Assembly: GCF_002994745.2 (NCBI RefSeq)
Contig: NC_037091.1
Coordinates: 13,826,501-13,890,500, forward strand
Direction of reading: 5' to 3'
Origin: Rosa chinensis
Lineage: Eukaryota; Streptophyta; Magnoliopsida; Rosales; Rosaceae
Length of the DNA: 64,000 bases
The stretch's first letter is position 1. Each line of letters starts with the position of its first letter. Below are positions 1 through 9,633 of this stretch, one piece after another. Both the position numbers and the translations under genes were made by a program. The notes beneath the pieces are model-generated. The model was not told the origin of the DNA, made no database searches, and saw only the letters and a program-made list of their open reading frames with translations.

Positions 1-1310
1 CTCCCACCTATCTGGCTCTTTACCATGAGAAATTTCCTGTGCAATAGATTGTATATTAAAAATATGCACTAGATATACAAGAAGGTGGGCAGGTAAGAGA
101 GAAGAAACAGAGATACAAAGAGTTGGAAACACATCCAAATGTATGCAGGTAATCACGTTTTTAATAATTGAACTAATAATCTGAAAATAATTCCTTGACT
201 CGTTAATTATAGAGCTTGTTATTTAATTACAGGCAAGGCAGATGTTAACTTTTTCACCCAGATTAAACAATTACTCAGCAATGGAAGAACTTACCAAGCA
301 TGCAACAATTAATCTTGCCATACTAACTTCTCAAAAAGCATAGTTGTCTACAAAGTATATATTCTACCAATCTGGAACTCATTACAATAAATCAATGTCA
401 AGGTCTCTTCTTCCCTTTATATGTTTGCAATTACCACATTTGGCGTTTTCTTTTTAAGAAGTGGGCAGTTAGTATATATAGGGATAGCTAAGCGAATGTC
501 AAAGCAACAAACTGTATTAGTTGAGATACACCTATTAATTAATGTTGTTGCATTGAAAGCTCAAAGTTAGCTTTGGTCAAGAAAAAATGAGGACATACTC
601 TAGCAAAAAATCACTTAAACTAAAGATTTTACCAACAGAAACAAAGAAAAAGGAATTATTACTGTCCATATATAGTCTTTGATATAGCCGACGACCCGAC
701 GACTTGCATACCTAACAATCCAACATCAAAGATCAAGTTCCTGAAAATTTCGTTGGGTATGTATGTATACGTACTAGTTACCTGTCAACACATATCAACT
801 AACATCCATGCTGCGCTAGCAATGATATAAAAATCCAATTTCAATTCTGTTTGTTGAACACCATGCAGTTATACCTTTAGTTACCTAGGTTACTTTAGCT
901 AGCTACTACTTTTTGAATAACAATATGTTTGAAATAGAAGAAATTAGATTAACAGATTTGATCCAACTTCTGTCACCAAATGTTTTGAAACTGAAAAAAG
1001 AAAAGCAGATGCATGTTAAAACTAAAATGCTAATTCAACCTAAAAAGAGTTGACAAACAGGTGGAGAGAACCGCGATGGAACTTATGTTACTTTATAAAG
1101 CTCAACCATATTAACCTCATCAAACTCGAGAACATATATTAATATATTTGTTCTAAAAAAAAGAAATTAAAGAATACAACTAGATAGAAGAAACATATAT
1201 GTATAATTACTTAGAGGTCAAGTTTTAGTTGTACTTCTTTTCAAACTATAAAATCCTACACCCAAGTAAACGAACTAATTTTGAAAACAACTTTGGTTGT
1301 AATTATGCAG
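1..1310. other. AT-rich non-coding stretch, no gene recognised
   Basis: No reading frame longer than a few dozen codons resembles a known protein here. The sequence is AT-rich with short poly-A and poly-T runs. The only structure seen is the first copy of a 51-bp direct repeat at 638-688. The stretch ends at the splice acceptor of the kinase remnant. Confidence 0.6.
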
Positions 1311-1504
1311 GTGTCAGTTTAGGCTTCTTAGTTTTGCTAGTTGTAATAATATGGATTCACTGGGAAATGAACAAAAGAAGGATTATCAAACTCAAAGAGA
1401 AGTACTTCAAAGAAAATGGCGACTAAATGTTGCAGCAACAACTCGCTCGTCATGAAACAAAGAAAAAGGAATTATTACTGTCCATATATAGTCTTTGATA
1501 TAGC
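638..1504. repeat. 51-bp direct repeat pair (638-688 and 1454-1504)
   Basis: The two 51-bp blocks are identical as read by eye, starting GAAACAAAGAAAAAGG and ending TTTGATATAGC. The 765 bp between them includes the wall-associated-kinase remnant, and the second copy starts within a few codons of where kinase similarity ends. The pair is too long for a normal target-site duplication. Repair-associated templated insertion or unequal exchange are possible origins. The repeat is certain; the origin is inference. Confidence 0.8.
1311..1453 (+). pseudogene. Wall-associated receptor kinase exon remnant
   Basis: After a splice acceptor (TTATGCAG) the frame reads a transmembrane helix (GVSLGFLVLLVVIIWIHW) followed by a basic juxtamembrane segment containing MNKRRIIKLKEKYFKENGD. 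A stop comes next, then MLQQQLARHE in the same frame. This order is typical of the exon just before the kinase domain in WAK/WAKL proteins, plasma-membrane kinases that sense pectin. The TAA falls inside the normally continuous segment. No EGF, galacturonan-binding or kinase domain is present, so this is a one-exon remnant. Confidence 0.75.
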
Positions 1505-1576
1505 TCTGTCCAGTGTTGAATAGACTTGAAGTTGTTCTAACATAACATTTAAGGTATGCACTGAAGTTTCACTTAC

Positions 1577-2421
1577 ATATTCATGAGTGACATTTGCATA
1601 TGTTCGAGTCCCTGTTGATTGGTTCATCTTCTTTTGAGACCGATTTCTTTTGTTGATGCTTGCTATTCTCTGTGTTCCAACATATGAACACCAGTAAGTA
1701 ATATTAAATCTAGTCTACATGAAGAAGATGAAATAATTGCTTTGTACCTGATGCTTCTTCTTGTCCATGTTTGCAACAAAAATTTTCCATTGACGCTCAT
1801 TAACACGATCATCATTAGGCTTTTGAAACCTACGTGGTGTGTTCATGAATGGTTTATACCATTTTTTGCGCAACTGAGACTTCCAGTGCTTCCACCGTTC
1901 ATTTAACTTGCTCTTCACCCTTTTCTTGATTTTACCTTCCAAACTTGCAACCCAAGGATTAGACCAATCAATAGTTTCCTGCACAGATTGTTTACACGCA
2001 TCAATATAATGGAAAGTCACATATAAGACAATGTTAACAAAGGATTGAAACATTCAACATATACCTTAACACGATTCCAAGCCCTTTCAAGATTGTCACT
2101 AGCATTGAAATGCCGGTAGTCAGGTGTACTAATTGGAAAAAGTGTAAAGTCTTTTGCCAAAATACCCAAGAATCTTGAGAATCTTGCCACCTTCAATCGT
2201 GGACCCTTAGGAAGTCCAAAATGATTCCACAAGAGCTTTTCCCGACCCTCCATTGCCCAATTCTTCTGGTTTGGACCACGGTGCTTCTTTATTCCCCCAG
2301 GAGCCTCTAATGAAACATTGACGTCATCTTGCTGATGAAACATGCCACCAACATCTTGTGTCTCACTATCGTCATATCCATTTTCTTCGTAATCCTCTTC
2401 ATCCTCATATAGGTGACTCAT
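1577..2421 (-). CDS. CACTA accessory protein, Transposase_24 type (3' incomplete)
   Basis: Three exons are inferred: 2065-2421, 1748-1978 and 1577-1669, each with a GT donor and AG acceptor in a continuous frame. The protein starts MSHLYEDEEDYEENGYDDSE, an acidic leader. Exon 2 holds a basic tryptophan-rich block with the order RWKHWKSQLRKKW, DDRV, QWKIFV. Exon 3 holds RNRSQKKMNQSTGTRTYAN. This combination is typical of the plant Ptta/En/Spm family (PF03004), thought to bind subterminal repeats and assist transposition. The last exon ends at a donor, and no continuation is visible before the 51-bp repeat. Confidence 0.7.
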
Positions 2422-2850
2422 CTGTCAAAACCACAAAAATCAATAAAAACAATCATACCCATTCTCCAAACGAATAGTAATTAACAGAGATATGCAAACC
2501 TCCTCCAACTGAGACCAAAGAGATGAGAGAGATGGAGAATTGATTGTTAAACCTGATAGGGAATTGACCTCCACTTCTACAGACGTGGTTGTTTTATATG
2601 CGTATCATAGCAGAACCACGTCTTATCCATTTGAAAGTTCGAAGGGATTTTAATACACAATTGGCGGCAACACAATCTTGTCCCGCTCTCACTCTATTTT
2701 GTCCCGCTCTTTGCACCCGTGAAGGTCCCCCAATTGAAAACGTCAAGCTGTGGTGGTTTTCTAATTGACTACATACTCTAAACATCCTCTTTAATTATAT
2801 AATTCAATTTAGTTGATTTCTGAATAAAATAAAAGGAATATAGTTTCTAC

Positions 2851-3240
2851 CTCATCAGGTTCTTTTTTTCCGCTCTGCTTGATAAAGCACAAAACCCAGC
2901 TTCCATAGCCTTCTTCCCCATTAAGGTCACAACCAAGTTCCCCAATGTTGCAAGAGCTTTCTCGGAGATTTGTTTATCGGAGGACAATTTCAAGAGTGTG
3001 TCCACTACCCCATTGGAGATTAAATCTCCTGCATTGTCCAACATGCAGAACAATCTATAAACAAATAAACAAATTGAGAATGTAATGGCATCAATTCCAA
3101 GCAAAGTCCCAAAACCATAACAATACAGATCATAATCAAATTGAATCCAAACCAAATGTTGATAATAAAATGAAATTGAAGTTAAGAAAATTACCTCAGT
3201 AAAACTTTGGCCTGCCTCAGAAAAGCTTCTCAGTCTGAAC
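2851..3240 (-). pseudogene. ARM-repeat (U-box-like) gene fragment inside CACTA A
   Basis: The exon 2851-3054 reads open and includes DNAGDLISNGVVDTLLKLSS and KALATLGNLVVTLMGKKAME, which resembles the armadillo repeats of plant U-box E3 ligases. It has a GT donor and an AG acceptor. A second exon upstream (about 3194-3240) reads TEKLL then RQAKVLLR only if a two-base shift is allowed, so it is frameshifted. The fragment lies between the two transposase genes of element A on the same strand, which suggests capture. Membership of the U-box class is tentative. Confidence 0.5.
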
Positions 3241-3571
3241 CCAAAATCAATCCATTTGTAAGAACTAAAACCTCACTACCATTGATAATGAAATACCCAC
3301 CTTGGTCATAAGGACCCTCCCTTTGTCCGTCAAGTATTTCTCTTTGCAAACATAACTCGAATGGAGCATAAATAGGACCTGATACCGATACAATATTACA
3401 AATCTGTAAATCCCCAACCTTTAACAAAACCCAGGTAGGGGTATGAGAAACCCGATGACTATCATGCACCATATACCCAGTCTCTCCCTCCATCACCCTT
3501 GCCATCTCTGTGTGGACTGTGGAGCAAACACGCAGAGCTCTATCAAAACCACACGGCAGCTGGCAGCACAT
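3240..3571 (-). pseudogene. Short ORF with RNA polymerase subunit 2-like motif
   Basis: This 113-codon frame carries EGPYDQGGYFIINGSE, which resembles the PYDQGGYFIINGSEK region of the second-largest subunit of RNA polymerase II. The rest of the frame shows no match I can defend. It ends directly against the ARM-repeat scrap, with no intron border between them. It could be a chimeric captured fragment or a chance reading around a short captured piece. Confidence 0.3.
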
Positions 3572-3895
3572 GACGCAAACAGGTAGAGGGGGTAATTACG
3601 TAAATAGCAGGCCTGAGTTCTTTTGTTTTGTTTTTTTTTTCTTTTTTTCTTTTGTTTCTTTCTCTTAAAGCAGTAGATGTTTATAATTAGGGCACCACAG
3701 TGACCACATAAAAGAGTACGTCGTCATCAAGCGTTAATAAAAGGAAAGATATTATAACAAATAGATAAAAGTGCCATAGTGTAAATATATTAAAAAGCAA
3801 AAATTGTTAATATATTGAAAAACAAAAACAGTACCAAAGTTGCAACAAAATAATTACCAGAAAAAAAAATTGTTAAAAAAAAAACTACTTCAATT
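3572..3895. other. Non-coding spacer inside CACTA A
   Basis: A T-rich run (around 3620-3665) and an A-rich run near the 3' end of the transposase gene are visible. I recognise no coding sequence. Confidence 0.5.
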
Positions 3896-5238
3896 TCATT
3901 CTACGACATCATTCACTAAAACACCGTCCACGTCTGTTCTTGCTATTCCGTCATCGTTAATCCCTACAATCAAATTTTGGGCATCATAGGGCTCCGGTTC
4001 TATGTCTGTGCCCATATCAAATAAATCTCTGGGTCGGGTTCGGATCACTGTGTGCCAATTTGGTTCAATTGGGTCTTGAACATAGAAAAATTGCACTGCT
4101 TGTGACGCAAGAATGAGAGTGTCAGGTTTAGGAAGTAGATGATCAAAATTTACTAAAATGAAGCCATACTCGTCCATTTTGACGGCTCTATTGCGAACTC
4201 TATTATCTGCCCAATCACAATCAAATAATAAGACTTTTCGACCATGGTGATAATCTAGCTCAATGATGTCTGTTAGTACACCATAGTAATCTTTTACACC
4301 ATCCCTTGGTCTGTGATCTCCGGCAGTAGCATAGCTACTCACCCCAGCTTTAACAAACACACCGCAGTTTTGAGTATTTGATTGGGCATCGATAGATTTA
4401 ACAAAAAAGCGAAACCCGTTCATGATGTACTTGTTGAATCGTCTTGCCTTTTTATGTGGTCCTATAGCCAAGGCTCTAATGTCTGGGTCGACGACTTCTT
4501 TTCGTTGTACTCTTCTCTCAATCTGTATCATTAAAATATGATGCTTCACTTATATATATGACACAAGTGTTATAAAAAGATATGCTTTAAATGGAAAAAA
4601 ATCTTACCAATTCCTGAAAGTATGTCGAAAATGTATTATTTGCTTGTCTTTCAGCCTCCATCAAAGTTGTGCGTCTATTCTTAGTCCGCTGTGTGTTTGC
4701 CACATGGTCGCTAACAATGTCAACAATGATTAGTTAGTGATACATGAATTATGTTTAATCAATGGTAGCAAAAGAATGAACAATATTAAATAACTTACTC
4801 TAGATGTTGCTTAATTTGAGGGCAATTAATCAACACATGTGTATGTGCACGTTCCCACTCAAGGTCAGTTAGTGTAAACTCGTGTCCTGGTTCGATGGAC
4901 CGTCCCATTCCGACAAATAATGGTAATCCTTGACGAGGAACAATCCCAGGGTCATCAGCATTACGACCAATCCTTGTTCTTTTTGACTCAACTCCATCTG
5001 ACAGATACATTGTGCAAAATGATAGACATTCTTCAATTATATAACCCTCTGCAATGCTTGCCTCAGGCCTACTCCTATTGCGTACATACTTTTTTAAGTC
5101 ATGTAAGTATCTGGCTCAAAAGAAAAAAAGAAAAAAAAAGTTAATTGTTAGCTATGATATATATCATTCACTCCTTATGATGAAATTAATTGGAGCTCGA
5201 TCATAAACAAAATATATATATGATATATATAGGGCTAG

Positions 5239-5277
<39 letters not shown>

Positions 5278-7817
5278 CAAGCGTTAGTAATTAAAACAAA
5301 CTAAGTAAGTAAAGTAACTATGAATTAAATTGAATGGAGCGGGTAAACAGTGCATATACGCATATATATCATGTTGTCAATATATCTATATAACTATAAT
5401 ATATGTCGACAGCTAGTTTTCTTTTTTCATATATAAATCAGAAATATAAACTGTATAAATGTTTCAAAAAAAATAGCTATCTAAAAAAAAAAAATTTATT
5501 TGACATACCTTTCGATTGGGTACATCCATCGAAATTGCACAGGTCCTGCAATTGCTGCCTCGTCTGCCAAGTGTATTAGAAGGTGTACCATGACGTCAAA
5601 AAAAGATGGTGGCATTATCATCTCTAATTTGCAAAGTGTTTCAGCAATCCGATTTGACAGATCACGAAAATGGTCCACAGTACCAACTTTGGTACATAAT
5701 TGTCTGAAAAATGCGCTGAGTTCCAACAACACCTTGGTTATGTCTGGTTTTAGTGAACGACGGATGGCCACTGGAAGTAGATACTGCATGATTATGTGAC
5801 AATCATGACTTTTAAGACCAACCAATTTTCTTTCATCAACTCTTACACATCTACGAATGTTCGATGAAAATCCATCAGACACCCGAACCGAATCAAGTAC
5901 TTTGCACATTAGTGTCTTCTCATCATTGGATAAAGTGTATTTTGCTGGGGGCAGCCATGTTCGGTTACCGCGTGCCACAGGATGGAGCGAACGCTTAACA
6001 CCCATTAAGACCATGTCAAGGCGTGCCTTTAAGCTATCTTTATTTTTTCCATCAATTCCTAGCAAAGTCCCAATGACACTCTCTGTAACATTCTTCTCAA
6101 CATGCATGACATCTATATTATGACGCAATAATAAGTCCTTCCAATAAGGTAGTTGAAAAAAAATACTCTGCTTCCTCCACGGTCCTGTATATTTTGTGCT
6201 ATCATTATTCTGAACTCGTTTCCTTTTACGACCAGAACTTGTTTCCTTTCCCTTTCCAAATTGAAAGCTCAATGTACTTAACGCTCTCAAACAATCTAAA
6301 CCTGTCATTGGTTTAGGCGGTTTACGATGCTCAGTTGATCCATTGAAGTTATTATACCATGTGCGAAAAATATGGTTATCTGGCAGCCACTTTCGATGTC
6401 CCATGTAGATTTCTTTCTTACCATGATGCAACCTAAAAGAATCAGTCTCTTCACCACAAGTTGGGCAAGCCTTAGATCCCTTTGTGCTATACCCAGACAA
6501 CATGGCATATGCAGGGAAGTCATTTATAGTCCACAATAATGCAGCTCTCATCTGAAAAACCTCTTTTTTAAACGCGTCATATGTAGGAACCCCTTCTGCC
6601 CATAGCATTTTCAATTCATCTATCAAAGGCTGTAGATACACATCTATGTCATTTCCGGGACTTTTAGGGCCTGGGATGAGCAACGATAGCATCATGTATG
6701 ACTTTTTCATGCATAACCAAGGAGGGAGATTGTAGACAGTAATGATAACAGGCCAAGTACTGTGGGACAAGCTCATCATACCGAAAGGGTTGAATCCGTC
6801 ACTGGCTAGACCCAAACGAACATTTCGACCATCAGAGCCAAAATTATTGTCAATTTTGTCTAATTCTTTCCAAGCAAGAGAATCGGCTGGATGACGTAGA
6901 ACCCCATCTCGTGGTCTCTTTTCAGAATGCCAAACCATAAATTCAGAGGTGTGGCGAGACATGTACAACCTTTGAAGTCTTGGCCCTAATGGAAAGTAAC
7001 GCAAAACTTTGGCTGGTACCTTCTTTGTGGGGGAGGTGTTCTCTTTGTACCGACTAGTACCACATACATGACAAACTGTGTTTGAAGCATATTCCTTCCA
7101 ATATAACATGCAATCATTAGGACACGCATCGATTTTCTGGTATGTCAACCCAAGACTTTTGATGAACTTTTTTGTTAAATAGAAGGAAGCAGGAAGAGTT
7201 TCCCCTGGGGGCAAATAAGCCTTTAACAATTCAAGCAACTGTGTGAACGATACATCACTCCAACTGTTCAATGCTTTTATTTGATATAGCTTTATCAAAA
7301 AATCGAACATCTTTTTTCCTGCACCAGGGTATAATTCAGTGTCAGCTTTTTCTAAAAGCTGGTAAAATCTTTGTGCATCAGGGGTAGGGCCGTTAGGCAA
7401 GGATGGACCTTCAGTAGGATCTGATGGTTCTTGTAAATCATCTTCACCTTCATACATGCCAAATGCATCGTGCAACATATCTTGCACATCAGAATCTGGT
7501 TGATGTGACGACGGTCCCGGCAAATTAAAATCTGGTTGATATGATGAAGGCCCTGCCATATTATGATCAACTGCAGCTGGTAAATGCTCACCATGCTCGG
7601 TCCATGGGATGTTAACATATTTAGGATCCATGCCATCCACCCTAAGATGCTGCTCAACAATAGCTGGCAGTCTATTGTAGCCATTATGACACCTTTTACA
7701 CGGACACTTGATTGTACCTTCAAAAGAAGCATGCTCTAAGGCATAATTGAGGAATGCATCTAATCCAACATTATATTCATCAGTGTGCTTATCTAAAAAT
7801 ATCCATTCCTTGTCCAT
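3896..7817 (-). CDS. CACTA TNP2-type transposase (four exons, open)
   Basis: Inferred exons are 5509-7817, 4799-5110, 4618-4710 and 3896-4522. All junctions have GT/AG and the frame stays open. The start chosen is the ATG of MDKEWIFLDKHTDEY, just after an acceptor. Domains in order: a transposase-associated N-terminus with zinc-binding pattern CPCKRC (PF13963); a Transposase_21/TNP2 core with CPTCGEETDSFRLHHGKK; DUF4218 with PVQFRWMYPIER at the exon 1/2 join; and DUF4216 in exon 4 (RRFNKYIMNGFRFFVKSID). The enzyme cuts CACTA ends and joins them to a 3-bp target. No stop or shift was seen, so this is the most coding-competent mobile gene here. Activity is unproven, and element ends were not found. 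Confidence 0.85.
5241..5274. repeat. (AT)n microsatellite
   Basis: A 34-bp run of alternating A and T in the first intron of the TNP2-type transposase gene. It is a simple repeat likely to vary in length. Confidence 0.95.
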
Positions 7818-8113
7818 ATCGTTGATCAAAGATTTGTTATCAAGCTGCAGAGAAAAAAAAAAGGAACGAGTATTTAGTTTTTGGTGAAAATAAAAATTGA
7901 TTTCTAAAGTCATAACTGATACTAAAAAAGGATCGATATACAAATATTAATAATAATTGGAATAAAAATTAATACCTTTTGATGATCGATGCTATCTCTT
8001 TTTCAACTGAAAGTTTGTTTGATTAAATTTTGTTTCCTGAACCGCAATTTATAGCACCTCAACATCAATATCATTGAGTGGTTTGCATTGGATGTGCACA
8101 ACGTGCACAGTTG
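7818..8113. other. Upstream region of the CACTA A transposase
   Basis: A pyrimidine-rich tract and acceptor-like CTCTGCAG lie just before the chosen start codon, so a 5' untranslated exon may lie further upstream. No CACTA terminal repeat was found here. Confidence 0.4.
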
Positions 8114-9166
8114 TTGAATATGGAAGTGCACAATGCACAATTAGAATTGGATTTGGAAAGTGAATGCATAATTTACATTGGATATGGAAAAGGGTGCACA
8201 ATTAGCATTGGATATGGAAACTGAAATTGTAGCTATTGGTTACCATATTGGATACAAAAACAAGGAACGTGGCTAATAAAAACTAAATATGATTATCCGT
8301 ATGTTAGAGAAAAATTTGGAATCTTATTTGTAAGTCAATTCAATTAAAACTCTTTTTTTTTTTTTGAAACTCATTCTCAATCTGCACCTAATATATTAGG
8401 AATAATAGATATGCGGCAAATTAAAATGGATAATTATGTCGGCGAATCAAACCTGGTTAATAATTATACTTGAAATACCACCAATTTTTGCTAAACGTAT
8501 GACAATTTAATGGATACAGATTGCATAATTTATTTTGCAATTATGCCCATTAACTTATAATACTAAAACTCTAATAACATATTAAATCTAAAAACATAAG
8601 AAAATAATGAAACATATATTTTTTGCAATACGATTGAATATGGAAGTGCACCAATGCACAATTAGAATTGGATTTGGAAAGTCAATGAGTAACTAACATT
8701 GGATACGGAAAAGGTGCATAATTAGCATTGGATATGGAAACTGAAATTGTAGCTATTAGTTACCATATTGGATACGAAAACAAGGAACGTGGCTAATAAA
8801 AATTAAATACGATTATCTGTATGTTAGAGAAGAATTTGGGATCTTATTTGTATTTTGACTTTTACCCACTTCAATTAAAACTTCTTTTTTTTTTTGAAAA
8901 CTTATTCTCAATCTACACCTAATATATTAGAAATAATAGATATACGGCAAACTAAAACTCATAATTATGCTGGCAAAGTAAATCTGGTTAATAATTATAT
9001 TTAAACAACCATCAATTTTTATTAAACGTATGACAATTTAATGGATACAGATATGCATAGTTTATTTTGCAATTATGCCCATTAACTAATTATACAAAAA
9101 CTCTAATAACATTTTAACTATAAAAACACAAGAAAATAATGACACAGATACTTTTTGCAATACGGA
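8114..9166. repeat. Tandem duplication, two units of about 520 bp
   Basis: Unit 1 (about 8114-8633) and unit 2 (about 8634-9166) align over their whole length with scattered substitutions and small indels. Both begin TTGAATATGGAAGTGCA and share CAAGGAACGTGGCTAATAAA near the middle. Shorter phrases such as TTGGATATGGAAA recur within each unit. It is non-coding and lies 5' of the CACTA A transposase, so it could be a subterminal array, but no element end was found. Confidence 0.85.
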
Positions 9167-9633
9167 TTGCAAGGAAAGATGATTAATTTGTAAATTTGAA
9201 TAAATTAAATACAATAAATAATTAGATATTATTACTTCACACTCTTAACCGTATCTATATCAGATACTTATCCGAATATTTAATATAATATATTAATTTA
9301 GTATTTTATTTAGCAATGAATACGGATTTTTGTCTTTAATAAATGTATTAACTTATTTTGTTGATTATATTTTTTATTTTGTCACTGTTATCAGTACCCA
9401 TAAAACAAAGAATACTAAAAATATAAAAGGGTGTCATTTGCTTTACTCAAATGATACACTTAGAAAAGTGTATCCAAAATGGGTGGCCACTAGAGATTTT
9501 GCTAGTAGTGTGTATTAATAATTAAACTCAAACTTGTGGTTTTAGGTATACACATTTATATGTTTATCATTAATTAGCTTCCATAAAATGGGTTTTGGTG
9601 TGATAAATCACTTAAATAGGTTAGGAGAGGCAG
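9167..9633. other. AT-rich spacer before the cyclase exons
   Basis: No recognisable gene. A 62-codon frame at 9330-9518 has no similarity I can name and unremarkable composition. The upstream exons expected for a complete oxidosqualene cyclase are absent here. Confidence 0.5.

Larger units (their letters stand above)
1577..7817 (-). mobile_element. CACTA (En/Spm) element A, coding body
   Basis: Two minus-strand genes in the usual En/Spm order lie here: a TNP2-type transposase (3896-7817) upstream and a Transposase_24-type protein (1577-2421) downstream. I could not find matching CACTA...TAGTG ends on either side, so only the coding body is annotated. Downstream similarity stops near 1505-1577, just before the second copy of the 51-bp repeat, which suggests 3' truncation. 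Two fragments resembling host genes (2851-3240 and 3240-3571) sit between the genes on the same strand. Confidence 0.8.

Noticed and set aside
66..9511. CACTA at about 68 and TAGTG at about 9507 as ends of CACTA element A
   Set aside because: The bases beyond the five-letter motif do not match in inverse orientation and no 3-bp duplication fits.
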